In this document: one piece after another, positions 1 through 11,213 of the stretch
Numbering within the stretch: position 1 is the first letter of the stretch
How the letters are laid out: the number at the start of each line of letters is the position of its first letter
Source of the DNA: Luminiphilus sp.
GTDB taxonomy: Bacteria > Pseudomonadota > Gammaproteobacteria > Pseudomonadales > Halieaceae
Reading direction: 5' to 3'
Assembly (NCBI GenBank): GCA_028117185.1
Contig: JAOHHD010000002.1
Span: 1 to 64,000 of the forward strand
Length of the DNA stretch: 64,000 nt
Notes under the pieces: generated by a model
Database searches by the model: none
What the model was told of the DNA's origin: nothing
The model's input: only the letters and a program-made list of their open reading frames with translations
Position numbers and translations under genes: made by a program

Positions 1-540
1 TTGGTCCCTCGCCGGGAAACAGAGCACCTGGTGGAATGGGCGATCGAACAGATCGATGCTGGGGCCAGTAGCGTGTTGGATATGGGGACGGGTAGCGGGG
101 CGATCGCATTGTCTTGCAAAGCGTGTCGCTCTGGTATCGACAGTAGTCCTGATGCATTGGACTGTGCTCGCGACAACGCCATTGCGCTTGGGTTGGAAGT
201 GGACTGGCTGCTGAGTGATTGGTTCGGTGCACTCAGCGGTCGCAGCTGGCAGCTGATTATTGCGAATCCACCTTATATTGCCGCCGATGACCCTCATTTA
301 TTACAAGGCGACTTGCCCGCCGAGCCCGACCGTGCGCTGGTTGGTGGTGTGACGGGACTGGAGGCACTGCAGCACATTATCCATCATGCCCGTGACCACC
401 TCACCGAGGGCGGCTGGTTATTATTGGAACACGGTTTTGACCAGGCCAGCGCCGTCCGAGCAGCACTGCAGGAACAAGCGTTTTGCTCAGTGAGTACACG
501 ATTAGACTGGTCGGGTCATGAGCGGCTAACGGGGGGGGCA
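1..540 (+). CDS. prmC: Release-factor glutamine methyltransferase PrmC (3' part)
   Basis: This is the C-terminal ~180 residues of PrmC (HemK), which methylates the glutamine of the GGQ motif of RF1/RF2 using S-adenosylmethionine. The SAM-binding motif I (VLDMGTGSG, about residues 25-33) and the catalytic NPPY motif (89-92) are present. The N-terminal helical domain (about 100 residues) lies off the window edge. The frame runs without a stop into the following MoeB frame across a run of eight G (531-538). With seven G the protein would end TGGQWTR followed by TGA at 551-553, overlapping the moeB start, which looks like a natural PrmC end. The order prmC-moeB is normal in gammaproteobacteria. 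Identity is certain; the 3' end is uncertain. Confidence 0.92.
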
Positions 541-1296
541 ATGGACACGCTGACAGACCATCAGCTGGCGCGATACGCGAGACAGCTTGTGATGCCACAG
601 GTAGATTTAGACGGACAGATGCGATTGCAGCGTAGCTGCGTGTTGGTGGTAGGCGCAGGGGGTCTAGGTTGTCCCGTGACACAGTACCTCGCCGGAGCCG
701 GGGTTGGGCATATTCGTGTGGTCGACCCAGATCAGGTGGAGTTAAGTAATCTTCCGCGTCAGGTGGTCTACACAGAGGCAGACATTGGTGCACCTAAGGT
801 CAATGCGCTGACAAACCGCCTTCGCGCCGCTAACACTGATATTGAGCTGGAGGGTTGTATGGGGCAATTTGACCCCGAATCTTCTCAGGCATTGCTCGAT
901 GGCGTCGACTTGGTGATTGATGCCTCTGATTCGATGCAGGCCCGCCTTGATATTGACCGATCAACTTATGAGAGACAGTTGCCGTGGCTCATGGGGGCAG
1001 CTGTGCAAACGGCAGGGCAATGGATCGCTTTCGATCCAGCTCGCCAAATGGGTTGTTACCACTGCTTGGGATCTGCGGATGGCAACCAAGCGCTGGGCGG
1101 TTGCGCAACGCTAGGTATCTTGGGCCCCGTTGTCGGCATGATCGCGATGCAACAGAGTCTAGCCGCTCTGAAGTATTTATTGGGTGCCTCTTTGCCGTGG
1201 GGAGTTCTGCATTACATCGATGGCTGGTCAGTTGAGTCTTCAGCGATCACCCTCAGTGCGCGTCCAGATTGCCCGCTGTGTGGCAAAGGTGGTTAG
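541..1296 (+). CDS. moeB: MoeB/ThiF/HesA-family sulfur-carrier adenylyltransferase
   Basis: This E1-like enzyme adenylates the C-terminal glycine of a small sulfur-carrier protein, MoaD for molybdopterin or ThiS for thiamine. Counting from the ATG at 541 it is 251 residues, the usual MoeB length. It has the nucleotide-binding GAGGLG loop (38-43) and four zinc-ligand cysteines in two CxxC pairs (172/175 and 244/247). A conserved GGCAT cysteine lies at 188. It is in frame with the upstream prmC in this sequence, so a literal reading gives a PrmC-MoeB fusion. An independent start at 541 directly after a G-rich stretch is more likely. MoeB and ThiF cannot be separated from sequence alone. Confidence 0.88.
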   Translation: MDTLTDHQLARYARQLVMPQVDLDGQMRLQRSCVLVVGAGGLGCPVTQYLAGAGVGHIRVVDPDQVELSNLPRQVVYTEADIGAPKVNALTNRLRAANTDIELEGCMGQFDPESSQALLDGVDLVIDASDSMQARLDIDRSTYERQLPWLMGAAVQTAGQWIAFDPARQMGCYHCLGSADGNQALGGCATLGILGPVVGMIAMQQSLAALKYLLGASLPWGVLHYIDGWSVESSAITLSARPDCPLCGKGG

Positions 1297-1318
1297 CACA
1301 TAGGCGAGACCCCTTTTT

Positions 1319-2680
1319 TCAATCTAGCGCGCTCAGTATCTTCCGCACTCGCCAGACGATGAGTACTGTTGCAACCGATATGCCTGCAATGGTGGCATAC
1401 CAGAAATCAATCGTACCCTCAGGACTGCTGTCACCCCAATGAATCGCCAATAGATACCCCAATGGCAACGCCAGCCCCCAGTAGGAGAGGGTGACAACGA
1501 TAAACGGGAAGCGCGTCTCTTTATAAGCTCGCAGGACAAACGAACCGACAATTTGAATGACGTCGATCATAATAAACAGTGCTGCTAAACGAAGTAGGCG
1601 CAGCGCGAGGTCTCTGACATCCCTCGACTGTGTGTAGGCGCCGATAATCTCCTGCGGAAATAGCAACAGCAATGCCATAGTGACTAAGCCCACCAGCGCC
1701 GACAACGTAGCGCCCACGCGCAGCGCCATGCGAACATCCTCGGTATTCCCTGCGCCAATAGCGTGACCCATGCGGGTCGCCATGGCACTACCGATACTGA
1801 CCATTGGAATATAAAACACATCCCAAAGATTAAAGGTAATCTGGTGGGCGGCGACTGCTGCCTCACCCAGTTGGGCAATGAATAAGGTAATCGCAGAGAA
1901 GACCCCTGTCTCCAGAAAAAAGGTCAGTCCAACCGGTAAGCCGACGGCTAAAATTTCTTTGATACGACGGCGATCTGGCCATTGGAGCCAGCGCTCCGGT
2001 AGGAAGGGCTGTAACGGTTTTGCCCGGAGCACGTAGAGGGTGATGATGATGGTGCTGATCCACATCGACGCTGCTGTGGCGAGGCCACAGCCCTCTGCGC
2101 CTAACTCGGGCGCGCCCCAGACGCCAAAGATCAACATGTAGTTGAGTGGCACGTTTGCAAGAAAGCCAATCACGCTGGCCATGGCAAAAGGCGCCGTAAT
2201 CCCCAGTCCTTGAGTGTGATACCGAAGCGCCATGAAAATACCGAGTGCTGGAAAACCTAAGCCGACACGGCTGATGTAAGCGGCGGTTTTTGCTGCTGTC
2301 TCATCGGCTAAGCCCAGCATGTGGATAACAGAGCCAATGTTAAGGCACAGCGGTGTCATGACGGCACTCAGCGCAATAGCGACCCACAAACCCTGTGGCA
2401 GGAAGCTTCGGACGCGTGCGATATTCCCCGCGCCATAGTCTTGTGCGACGATCGCTGAGCAAGCGAAAAGCGTCCCTAGAATTACCAAATACAGTGGCAG
2501 CCAAATGTTGAAGCCCACTGCGATCGCTGCCAAGTCGATATCGCTATAGTTGCCCGCCATTAAGGTATCGACCACACCGGTCCCAATTTGGGCGGTTTGA
2601 GCAATGATCAACGGCCAGGCGATGCCCCATAGAGGACGCAGCTCAGCAATAAAGCGGGATGGGAAGGAGTGTGGCTGCAT
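1319..2680 (-). CDS. MATE-family multidrug/cation efflux pump (NorM-like)
   Basis: A 453-residue, strongly hydrophobic protein with about twelve membrane segments in two homologous halves. The N-terminal half carries the MATE signature region around PLIIAQTAQIGTGVVDTLMAG. MATE pumps expel cationic drugs and metabolites in exchange for Na+ or H+ across the inner membrane. The gene is convergent with moeB and divergent from the helicase gene. The 106-bp divergent gap holds a small GNRA-type hairpin (TGGGC-GAGA-GCCCA, 2710-2723). The substrate cannot be predicted. The family assignment is firm; the NorM sub-type is only likely. Confidence 0.9.
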   Translation of the reverse strand: MQPHSFPSRFIAELRPLWGIAWPLIIAQTAQIGTGVVDTLMAGNYSDIDLAAIAVGFNIWLPLYLVILGTLFACSAIVAQDYGAGNIARVRSFLPQGLWVAIALSAVMTPLCLNIGSVIHMLGLADETAAKTAAYISRVGLGFPALGIFMALRYHTQGLGITAPFAMASVIGFLANVPLNYMLIFGVWGAPELGAEGCGLATAASMWISTIIITLYVLRAKPLQPFLPERWLQWPDRRRIKEILAVGLPVGLTFFLETGVFSAITLFIAQLGEAAVAAHQITFNLWDVFYIPMVSIGSAMATRMGHAIGAGNTEDVRMALRVGATLSALVGLVTMALLLLFPQEIIGAYTQSRDVRDLALRLLRLAALFIMIDVIQIVGSFVLRAYKETRFPFIVVTLSYWGLALPLGYLLAIHWGDSSPEGTIDFWYATIAGISVATVLIVWRVRKILSALD

Positions 2681-2786
2681 GAATAGGCATATCCTGTAAA
2701 GCGACCGTCTGGGCGAGAGCCCAAGGGCGCATTCTACTCCGCTAGGCTGTGCTAAACTGCGCGCTCATTTTTCCTCAGGCACGATT

Positions 2787-3992
2787 GTGCAAAAAGAAGT
2801 CGCTATTACGGCCGAGCCGGCCATTCCCGCTGAAACGCATCCTACGGCAGTGCCAGTGAAGTTTGACACACTGAACCTTGATGTCACGGTACAAAAAGGT
2901 ATCGATGCGCTAGGTTTTGAGTTTTGTTCGCCGATACAGGCGCAAATTTTGCCGCATACCCTCGGGGGTAATGATGCCATTGGCAAGGCCCAAACGGGTA
3001 CCGGCAAGACGGCTGCTTTTCTGATTACTATTTTTAACGATCTGCTCAGCCATCCGATAGAGGGTGAGCGCTTTTTGGGTGAGCCGCGTGCGGTCATCAT
3101 TGCGCCCACTCGTGAGTTAGTGGTGCAAATTGCGGAAGACGCAGAGGAGCTAGGGCGGTTCACCGGTTTGAAAACCGTTACGTTGATCGGGGGAGCGGAT
3201 TACCAAAAGCAGCTGAGCAAAGTGAATCGGTCTCCGGTAGATCTTATTGTTGCGACCCCTGGGAGACTGATTGATTTTATGGAGCGGCGAGATCTAGCAC
3301 TGGATCGAGTTGAGATCTTGGTGCTGGACGAGGCGGATCGCATGTTAGACATGGGCTTCATACCTCAAGTCAAGCGGATCGTCCGTACGACTCCTCGTAG
3401 AGAAGATCGCCAAACGCTGCTCTTCTCGGCAACCTTCACGCAAGACGTGATGAACTTAGCGCAGCAGTGGACCTTTGAGCCCGTCACGGTAGAAATTGAA
3501 CCCGAGCGTGTTGCTACCGCTTCAGTGGATCAAAAAGTCTACCTGGTGGCGAGTAGTGATCGCTTTTCTGTGCTGATGGATTTACTGCAAGATCCCGAGG
3601 TGGAGAGCGTCATTATATTTGCGAATCGTCGGGATCAGGTGCGCCGTCTGCACGAGAAGTTGCGCAAAGCCGGTGTGCACTGCGGTATGTTGTCTGGCGA
3701 GGTGACTCAGGCTAAGCGCACGCGCACCTTAGAGCAGTTTAAATCGGGCCAGTGCAAAGTACTGGTTGCCACTGATGTCGCAGGACGAGGCATTCACGTA
3801 GAGGGTATTTCTCACGTGGTGAATTACAACCTCCCCGAAGACCCTGAGGACTATGTGCATCGTATTGGTCGCACGGGTCGAGCGGGCGCTACAGGCGTAT
3901 CGATTAGCTTTGCCAGTGAGGACGACGCTTTTTTGTTGCCAGACATAGAGGCGCTTTTGGGGCATTCTCTCGCCTGTATCTCACCGCCATGA
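2787..3992 (+). CDS. rhlB: DEAD-box ATP-dependent RNA helicase, RhlB-like
   Basis: A 401-residue DEAD-box helicase that unwinds short RNA duplexes; RhlB is a degradosome component in relatives. Visible motifs in order are the Q motif ([10 protein letters not shown]), Walker A AQTGTGKT (68-75), PTREL, TPGR, DEAD (181-184), SAT (214-216) and the C-terminal [10 protein letters not shown]. The tail ends soon after the RecA2 domain, as in RhlB, with no RhlE- or DeaD-type extension. The start is GTG. It converges with cysZ, 18 bp between the stop codons. Other DEAD-box sub-families are possible, but length and tail favour RhlB. Confidence 0.88.
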   Translation: MQKEVAITAEPAIPAETHPTAVPVKFDTLNLDVTVQKGIDALGFEFCSPIQAQILPHTLGGNDAIGKAQTGTGKTAAFLITIFNDLLSHPIEGERFLGEPRAVIIAPTRELVVQIAEDAEELGRFTGLKTVTLIGGADYQKQLSKVNRSPVDLIVATPGRLIDFMERRDLALDRVEILVLDEADRMLDMGFIPQVKRIVRTTPRREDRQTLLFSATFTQDVMNLAQQWTFEPVTVEIEPERVATASVDQKVYLVASSDRFSVLMDLLQDPEVESVIIFANRRDQVRRLHEKLRKAGVHCGMLSGEVTQAKRTRTLEQFKSGQCKVLVATDVAGRGIHVEGISHVVNYNLPEDPEDYVHRIGRTGRAGATGVSISFASEDDAFLLPDIEALLGHSLACISPP

Positions 3993-4010
3993 TCAATGTG
4001 TGACGCAGCG

Positions 4011-4754
4011 TTACCGCTGGCCGCGTAACTCCTCGCACCAGAGCAGCGTGGCACCGATGACCGCGGCCGGAATCACAATGAGATTGACAAGGGGTATGCT
4101 CGTGAAAAAGGCGACGGTACCACCAAACCCGATGGTCGAAGCTCTCCTAGCCGCGCAGGCGTCCCGAACGTCCCTAAAGGGAAGCCGGTGATTGTCCATT
4201 GGATAATCGATAAATTGTAAGCTCATCAGCCAAGCGCCCAGCAAGAACCACCCGAGCGGTGCAAGCGCATTAAAGACAGGAATGATCGTCAGCAGCAGCA
4301 TGCCTAGTGCCGCTGGTAAATAGGTCAGCAGTTTTCTCACTTCCCGCAGAAAGGCTCTGGGCACCTCCAAGAGGGCGCGGCCGAAACTGTCTGATGATGG
4401 AATCGGCTCGCCGGTCACCAGCTCTTCAACCCGCTCCGACAGCAAGCCGTGAAAGGGTGAAGTCAGCAGGAGCACTGCTAGCGTCGAGACGTATCCCGTC
4501 ATCAGGCTACCGACCAGCCACAGCAAAGGCGTAATGATCCATGTCAGAAACTGAAGCCACTCGGGAACGCTGAGCATGGCGGCGTCATAAAAATCAGAGA
4601 TCAGCTGGAACAGACCCCAGCCCATGAGGCTAAAGAGCAGGATGTTGGCGGCTAGCGGCACCATCACGAACTGGCGTAACCCCGGCTGAAAAATCATGCT
4701 TAGCCCCCGCAGAAAGTAGCCCGCGCCGGTCAAAAAATTGCCGCTCATGGTCAT
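4011..4754 (-). CDS. cysZ: Sulfate transporter CysZ
   Basis: A 247-residue inner-membrane protein of the CysZ/EI24 family, which imports sulfate for cysteine synthesis. It has four or more hydrophobic segments and the family's N-terminal pattern (GAGYFLRGL, then a long hydrophobic stretch). The amphipathic SPFHGLLSERVEEL segment and the C-terminal DYPMDNHRLPF region are both conserved in CysZ. Two start codons, ATG at 4754 and ATG at 4748, are possible. The gene is transcribed away from the Smr gene and converges with the helicase. Function follows from the family. Confidence 0.88.
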   Translation of the reverse strand: MTMSGNFLTGAGYFLRGLSMIFQPGLRQFVMVPLAANILLFSLMGWGLFQLISDFYDAAMLSVPEWLQFLTWIITPLLWLVGSLMTGYVSTLAVLLLTSPFHGLLSERVEELVTGEPIPSSDSFGRALLEVPRAFLREVRKLLTYLPAALGMLLLTIIPVFNALAPLGWFLLGAWLMSLQFIDYPMDNHRLPFRDVRDACAARRASTIGFGGTVAFFTSIPLVNLIVIPAAVIGATLLWCEELRGQR

Positions 4755-4814
4755 CGCCGTAATGATTAAAGACTGACTATACTGCGCGTATGACTAAGCA
4801 GAGTGCAACCACTA

Positions 4815-5402
4815 GTGAGTGACGATGAGCTATTTGCGCAAGAGATGGCCGGCGTAAAACCGCTCGAGAGAGATGCGCGAGTCCGACTGGTCAAAGAGGC
4901 GCTCTCTGAGGATCAGCAAAGTGGCCGTCGACGAGCCGCGGAGGGAGAGGATGCCGTCTGTAATCCGCTGGTGGATGAGGGTGTGTTGCCACTGGATCCA
5001 TGGTTCATCTTAGCATTCAAGCGTCCTGGCATTCAGAATGGGGTCTATCGCAAGCTTCGCTTAGGGCAGTATCAGACTGATGCGAGGCTTGATTTGCATC
5101 GGCTGGTGGTTAAGCAGGCGCGAGAGGAGGTATTTGCTTTCATCCGCGACGCGTCGGAATTGGGCCTCCGAAATCTGTTGATTGTTCATGGTAAGGGCCA
5201 ATCTGGTGGGCCATCAGACCGCAAAGCAGTGCTCAAAGGTTACGTGAACCATTGGTTAAGAGAGCTCGATGCGGTGCAAGCTTTCCACTCGGCACAGCCC
5301 GCTCATGGCGGTACCGGATCGGTTTATGTGTTATTGAAAAAAAGTAGCGATCAAAAACGGGAAAATCGTCTCAAGTATATGAAGGGTAGAGTTCAGGATT
5401 GA
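4815..5402 (+). CDS. smrA: Smr-domain protein (SmrA-type DNA/RNA endonuclease)
   Basis: A protein of about 195 residues with a C-terminal Smr domain. The DLHRL motif (DLHxxx) is followed by the LIVHGKGQ loop, both typical of SmrA nucleases. SmrA-type proteins nick DNA or cleave RNA; the role in this organism is unknown. The GTG at 4815 is preferred because it yields [11 protein letters not shown], resembling the usual SmrA N-terminus. A GTG at 4803 in the same frame is possible. The 3' end overlaps gatB, on the other strand, by 10 bp. Confidence 0.82.
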   Translation: MSDDELFAQEMAGVKPLERDARVRLVKEALSEDQQSGRRRAAEGEDAVCNPLVDEGVLPLDPWFILAFKRPGIQNGVYRKLRLGQYQTDARLDLHRLVVKQAREEVFAFIRDASELGLRNLLIVHGKGQSGGPSDRKAVLKGYVNHWLRELDAVQAFHSAQPAHGGTGSVYVLLKKSSDQKRENRLKYMKGRVQD

Positions 5403-6844
5403 GCGGCTAACTTTTCGAGTAACAATTGGTTCAGTAGCTTTGGATTTGCCTGCCCTTGCGATGCCTTCATGATCTGCCCGACAAAAAATCCACTGAGCTT
5501 TTTGCGCTTCGCCTCGTCTGCCGCTAAATATTGCGCGACCTGATCTGGGTTCGCAGCGATCACCTCAGCCACCATTTTTTCTAGGGCCCCTTCGTCACTG
5601 ACCTGTTTGAGTCCGCGTGAATCAATGATCTCATCCGCATCACCAAGTCCTTCCCACATGGCGTCAAAAACTTGTTTTGCCAACTTACTCGATAGCGTGC
5701 CATCCTCGATCCGGCTGATTAAGCCGGCAAGTTGCTGCGCTGATATGGGGCTTTTCTCAATGGCGATATCAGCTCTATTCAGCGCCCCCAATAAATCCCC
5801 TAAAATCCAATTTGCAGCCGGTTTTGCTACATCACAGTGTTCAACGACTGCTTCAAAAAAAGACGCCATTGCGTGATTTGGTACCAATAGTGTCGCGTCG
5901 TATTCGCTCAGACCATAATCACGCACGAAGCGGTCCCGCTTTGCGCCTGGTAGTTCAGGTAGCGTGGCGCGAACCGCTTCAATGTAGGCGGCATCAATCT
6001 CGATGGGCAGGAGGTCGGGTTCGGGAAAGTATCGATAGTCGTTAGCGACTTCTTTGGAACGCATGGAGCGTGTGACATTTTGCTCAGCATCATAAAGCCG
6101 CGTTTCCTGAATGATGCGACCCCCGCTATCAAGAATATCCGCCTGACGCTCGCATTCAGTGTGAATGGCGCGCTCGACAAAACGGAAGGAGTTGACGTTT
6201 TTGATCTCTGTACGGGTCCCCAGTGCGTCGGTGCCCTGTTTTCGAAGCGAGATATTGATATCGCAACGCATTGATCCCTCTGCCATGTTGCCGTCGGAGA
6301 TGCCCAAGTAAGTGACCAGTGAATGCAGCGCCTTCAGGTAAGCGACAGCTTGCTCTGCGGTTCGAAAATCAGGCTCGGTAACGATTTCTAGCAGCGGGGT
6401 GCCTGCCCGGTTTAAATCGATTCCGGTTTCACGGGGGAAGATATCGTGGACCGATTTGCCCGCGTCTTCTTCTAAATGGGCCCGGGTGATGCGGATCGGT
6501 AATAATGATCCATCTGCCATAGGGACCTCAAAGACGCCCTCGCAAACGATCGGTGCAAAGAATTGACTGACCTGATAGCCCTTGGGCAGATCTGGGTAAA
6601 AATAGTTTTTTCGATCAAAAACAGAACGCTCACCGATCTTGGCCCCGATACCCAGCCCAAACTTGACGGCATGGCGAACGGCTTCTTCATTCAATACAGG
6701 CAGCATGCCTGGCATGCCAAGGTCGACTGGATCGGCCTGACAGTTGGGTTCCGCTCCGAACTGCGTTGCTGATCCTGAAAAAATTTTGGACTGTGTCGCC
6801 AGTTGTAAATGGACCTCCAATCCCATGACGATTTCCCAGTTCAT
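5393..6844 (-). CDS. gatB: Asp-tRNA(Asn)/Glu-tRNA(Gln) amidotransferase subunit B
   Basis: GatB binds the mischarged tRNA and activates it with ATP for transamidation in the GatCAB complex. The 483-residue protein shows the GatB start ([15 protein letters not shown]) and the cradle-domain motifs [16 protein letters not shown] and HLEEDAGKS. The C-terminal YqeY-like domain ends in the typical [15 protein letters not shown] region. The ATG at 6844 overlaps the gatA stop as ATGA, so translation is probably coupled. An in-frame start 39 bp upstream exists but lies inside gatA. Third gene of the gatC-gatA-gatB operon. Confidence 0.97.
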   Translation of the reverse strand: MNWEIVMGLEVHLQLATQSKIFSGSATQFGAEPNCQADPVDLGMPGMLPVLNEEAVRHAVKFGLGIGAKIGERSVFDRKNYFYPDLPKGYQVSQFFAPIVCEGVFEVPMADGSLLPIRITRAHLEEDAGKSVHDIFPRETGIDLNRAGTPLLEIVTEPDFRTAEQAVAYLKALHSLVTYLGISDGNMAEGSMRCDINISLRKQGTDALGTRTEIKNVNSFRFVERAIHTECERQADILDSGGRIIQETRLYDAEQNVTRSMRSKEVANDYRYFPEPDLLPIEIDAAYIEAVRATLPELPGAKRDRFVRDYGLSEYDATLLVPNHAMASFFEAVVEHCDVAKPAANWILGDLLGALNRADIAIEKSPISAQQLAGLISRIEDGTLSSKLAKQVFDAMWEGLGDADEIIDSRGLKQVSDEGALEKMVAEVIAANPDQVAQYLAADEAKRKKLSGFFVGQIMKASQGQANPKLLNQLLLEKLAAQS

Positions 6845-8319
6845 GATTGGAAAGCCCCAAAGTTTGGTCGGATCGTATGCCAATCGGTGTCTTGCTGCAG
6901 CCGATGCGCCGTGTTCAGGATCGTCGCCTCGTCGAAGGCCTTGCCAATGAGCTGCAAGCCCACAGGCATCCCATCGATCAGCCCGGCTGGCGTAGACAAG
7001 CCTGGCAAGCCTGCTAAGTTAACCGCCAAAGTGTAAATGTCCTCCATGTACATCGCTACGGGGTCTTGTTGCTTCGTGCCACACTGAAAAGCGACGTTCG
7101 GCGCGGAGGGCCCTGCAATCACATCGACGGTCTCGAAAGCGCCATGAAAATCTTCCGCAATAATGCGCCTGACTTGCTGGGCCTTATTAAAGTAGGCATC
7201 GTAAAAGCCAGACGATAAGGCATAGGTGCCAACCAGAATACGCCGTTGGACCTCTTCTCCAAATCCCTCGCTACGAGACCGAAGATACAGATCCTCAAGG
7301 TCGATGGGGGCGTCACAGCGATGACCAAATCGTACGCCATCGTAACGGGCTAGGTTGGCGGAGGCCTCTGCAGGTGCAATGACGTAATAAGTGGCGATAG
7401 CGTAGTGGGTGTGAGGCAAATCGATATCGATAAGCCGAGCCCCTGCTTTTTCTAACTGTGACAACGCTGCCATGATGCGCGCTCGGACCTCGGGGTTGAG
7501 TGCCTCATTAAAATACTCACGAGGTATCCCGATGCGCAGGCCCGCTATCTCACCATTGAGTGCCGCTGCAAAATCGGGTACCGCTCTATCGGCGGAGGTT
7601 GAGTCTCCTGCATCGATGCCCGACATTGCCGTTAACATGTGCGCGCAATCTTCCGCTGACCTCGCCATAGGCCCTGCCTGATCTAATGATGATGCGAAGG
7701 CGATAATACCGAGCCGCGACACCCGGCCATAGGTTGGTTTTAATCCTGTGATGCCGCATAAGGAGGCGGGCTGTCTGATGGAGCCTCCTGTATCCGTGCC
7801 GGTAACCAGTGGTGCGAATCCGGCCGCGAGTGCCGCTGCCGACCCGCCCGAACTCCCACCGGGCACACAGTCAAGGTCCCACGGGTTTTTCACCGCACCG
7901 AAAAAGCTGGTCTCATTGGATGATCCCATAGCGAACTCATCCATATTGCACTTTCCGAGGGTAACAGTCCCTGCCGTTTTGAGTTTAGTAACCACTGTCG
8001 CGTCATATGCGGGCTCAAAAGTCTCCAGCATATGGGAGCCACAAGTAGTGCGAACGCCCTGAGTGCAAAAGATATCTTTATGTAGCAAAGGGATGCCCGT
8101 GAGCGGGTTGCCTTCGCCTCGCGACAGGATTTGATCGGCTTTACGGGCATCGATGAGAGCCTGGTCACGACAGAGGGTGATGACGGCATTTAGCGCATCA
8201 TTTCCTGCTTCGATTTGTCCCAGGTACGTGCTTACCAGCTCTTCGCTGGAAATGGCACGTGTCGAGAGCATACGATGGAGTTCGCTGACAGAAGCGTTTA
8301 ACACGTCACTATCTGGCAT
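6841..8319 (-). CDS. gatA: Asp-tRNA(Asn)/Glu-tRNA(Gln) amidotransferase subunit A
   Basis: GatA is the amidase subunit that releases ammonia from glutamine. The 492-residue protein carries the amidase signature with the Ser-cisSer-Lys triad: Lys81 (HKDIF), Ser156 in the GGSSGGSA stretch and Ser180 in TGGSIR. The ATG at 8319 overlaps the gatC stop as TGATG, and the stop overlaps gatB as ATGA, so all three subunits are coupled. Presence of GatCAB suggests that this organism makes Gln-tRNA and/or Asn-tRNA indirectly, as in pseudomonads. Which one depends on glnS and asnS, which are not in view. Confidence 0.97.
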   Translation of the reverse strand: MPDSDVLNASVSELHRMLSTRAISSEELVSTYLGQIEAGNDALNAVITLCRDQALIDARKADQILSRGEGNPLTGIPLLHKDIFCTQGVRTTCGSHMLETFEPAYDATVVTKLKTAGTVTLGKCNMDEFAMGSSNETSFFGAVKNPWDLDCVPGGSSGGSAAALAAGFAPLVTGTDTGGSIRQPASLCGITGLKPTYGRVSRLGIIAFASSLDQAGPMARSAEDCAHMLTAMSGIDAGDSTSADRAVPDFAAALNGEIAGLRIGIPREYFNEALNPEVRARIMAALSQLEKAGARLIDIDLPHTHYAIATYYVIAPAEASANLARYDGVRFGHRCDAPIDLEDLYLRSRSEGFGEEVQRRILVGTYALSSGFYDAYFNKAQQVRRIIAEDFHGAFETVDVIAGPSAPNVAFQCGTKQQDPVAMYMEDIYTLAVNLAGLPGLSTPAGLIDGMPVGLQLIGKAFDEATILNTAHRLQQDTDWHTIRPNFGAFQS

Positions 8320-8606
8320 CAATCAATGACCTTTGGAACGAGAAAATAGCCGTTGTCTTGGGCGGGTGCGGATGCCATTAAGGCTTCTCGAGTGTTGTGG
8401 CTTGTCACGGTGTCTGCGCGCAACCGTTGCGTCATATCATGGGGATTAGACATCGGGATCACGCCATCGGTATTAATCGTATTCAGTTCGTCGACGAGAT
8501 CGAGCACTTTGCTGAAGCGTTCGGTGACTTCTGGCAGCTCAGACTCTGAAATACTGAGTCGAGCAAGCAGGGCAACTTTCTCAATATCTTCTGGCGTGAC
8601 CGACAT
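8319..8606 (-). CDS. gatC: Asp-tRNA(Asn)/Glu-tRNA(Gln) amidotransferase subunit C
   Basis: GatC is the small subunit that stabilises the GatA-GatB interface. At 95 residues it is the usual size and begins with the family pattern [17 protein letters not shown]. The C-terminal half contains the conserved LRADTV and FLVPKVI elements. It is the first gene of gatCAB and divergent from mreB. The shared 5' region of about 220 bp must hold both promoters. The same divergent arrangement is found in Pseudomonas. Confidence 0.95.
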   Translation of the reverse strand: MSVTPEDIEKVALLARLSISESELPEVTERFSKVLDLVDELNTINTDGVIPMSNPHDMTQRLRADTVTSHNTREALMASAPAQDNGYFLVPKVID

Positions 8607-8775
8607 AACCGCGTTTCCGTTTAAGTGGGCCCGAAAACTAACATACTTGTCGCTTGCCCAAAAACCCCCGAAGCGCTACATTCTCTTGCAATATGGCGTC
8701 TGGAACGTCAGTTTTGAGGCCATTTTTCGTTGGAGTGTGCCTATGCGGTTAAGTGTTATTGCTCGACCGCGTTGA

Positions 8776-9864
<1,089 letters not shown>

Positions 9865-9888
9865 CTCGAGACTACGCGGAGCAGCGCC

Positions 9889-10731
9889 ATCAAACCGCTT
9901 TTCTTAAAACAAAATCCAATCGGTGCGCGGTTTCTCTTGTTGAGTATCGCCTGTTTCCTCATGTTGTTTTTTTTCCGGGATGATCCGCGTGTGAGTGCAG
10001 TACAACGCGGTGCCATTGATGGCGTCGCTTTTGCCACTAGTTTGGTGCTCGCGCCACTAGATGCGTGGGATCGACTGAGTAATGTCTTCCAATCTAGGAG
10101 CAGTTTGCAGGAGGAAGTGCGGAGGCTGCAGCAGGAAAATCGCGTCTTAAAAGGCCAGTCTCAGCGATTGGCGTCGTTGTTGTCGGAAAACGCGCGGTAC
10201 AAGGCACTGCTGAATTCTGCCCGCGACATTGGAGACGATTTGATTGCGGCCCAAATCACCAGTCTGTCCCCAGATCCTGCACGGCATATCGTCATGCTGG
10301 ACAAAGGTGTCAACGACGGTGTGGCCGAGGGACAGCCTGTTTTAGGGGCTGAGGGATTAATTGGGCAAGTCACTTTCAGCGGTAACCGGAACAGCCGCGC
10401 TGTGCTGATTACCGACAGCGCTCACGCCTTACCCGTGCAGGTCAATCGGTCGGGGCTGCGTGCCATTGCAGAAGGCAGTGGTTCAATTGACCGTCTCGTT
10501 ATTCGACATTTACCCGCTACGACAGATATTCGAGTGGGTGATCTGCTGGTGACCTCGGGTTTAGGGGGTCGTTTTCCACATGGCTATCCGGTGGCTCGCG
10601 TCACCGAAGTCATTGTTTTGGAGGGTGATGCCTTTGCCACCGTCTTTGCCGCGCCCTCCTCATTATTGGATCGCGGCCGCTACGTCTTAGTCGTGATGTG
10701 GGGCGATCTCCAACGCGAGGCGACGCTGTGA
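9889..10731 (+). CDS. mreC: Rod-shape protein MreC
   Basis: MreC is a bitopic inner-membrane protein linking MreB to PBP2/RodA. The product has an N-terminal transmembrane segment, a coiled coil (around LQEEVRRLQQENRVLKGQ) and two C-terminal beta domains. No ATG, GTG or TTG exists between the in-frame stop at 9862 and the TTG at 9937. A start at that TTG would cut into the membrane segment. The frame from 9889 reads (I)KPLFLKQNPIGARFLLL, matching the usual MreC start MKPLF, and GGAG lies 7 nt ahead. An AUC start codon at 9889 is therefore the best explanation. The stop overlaps mreD as TGATG. Confidence 0.88.
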   Translation: MKPLFLKQNPIGARFLLLSIACFLMLFFFRDDPRVSAVQRGAIDGVAFATSLVLAPLDAWDRLSNVFQSRSSLQEEVRRLQQENRVLKGQSQRLASLLSENARYKALLNSARDIGDDLIAAQITSLSPDPARHIVMLDKGVNDGVAEGQPVLGAEGLIGQVTFSGNRNSRAVLITDSAHALPVQVNRSGLRAIAEGSGSIDRLVIRHLPATTDIRVGDLLVTSGLGGRFPHGYPVARVTEVIVLEGDAFATVFAAPSSLLDRGRYVLVVMWGDLQREATL

Positions 10732-11213
10732 TGGAACGCAGGCAGGCGCTGTGGGTTATTTATGTATCGCTGGGCGTCGCCCTGATGACCATGCTGCTGC
10801 CGTTGCCTATGGAGTGGCGAATTCTCAGGCCGGACTTTGTGGCACTCGCCCTTTTCTATTGGGTTCTCGCGTTACCGCATCGAGTTGGTGTTGCGACCGC
10901 TTTTGGTGTGGGAATAGCGCAAGACTTAATTGAAGGAGCGCCGTTAGGTATCTCTTGTTTCGGACTCATGCTGGCAACGCTCGTGCTGCTTTTCAGCTAC
11001 CAACGGGTTCGTCAGTTTGATGGTCTGCAGCAATCGTTAGTCATGCTGGCACTGATGATGTTGAGTTCAGGTATTGAGGGCTGGATGCGAACGGGTGTGG
11101 ATGTGCCCACCCTGCCGCTCATGGGTTTGCTGGGTTTTGCGATATCGATGTTGTGCTGGATACCCACCCGGCATATGTGTCGGCAACTTCGACGTCATTA
11201 CGAGGTAGTGTGA
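10731..11213 (+). CDS. mreD: Rod-shape protein MreD
   Basis: A 160-residue polytopic inner-membrane protein with five or six hydrophobic segments. It contains the MreD-typical LRPDFVALALFYWVLALPHR stretch followed by GIAQDLIEGAPLG. MreD acts with MreC in the elongasome. The ATG at 10731 overlaps the mreC TGA (TGATG); a GTG three bases upstream is an alternative. Its stop overlaps maf in the same way, so mreC, mreD and maf appear translationally coupled. Confidence 0.92.
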   Translation: MERRQALWVIYVSLGVALMTMLLPLPMEWRILRPDFVALALFYWVLALPHRVGVATAFGVGIAQDLIEGAPLGISCFGLMLATLVLLFSYQRVRQFDGLQQSLVMLALMMLSSGIEGWMRTGVDVPTLPLMGLLGFAISMLCWIPTRHMCRQLRRHYEVV

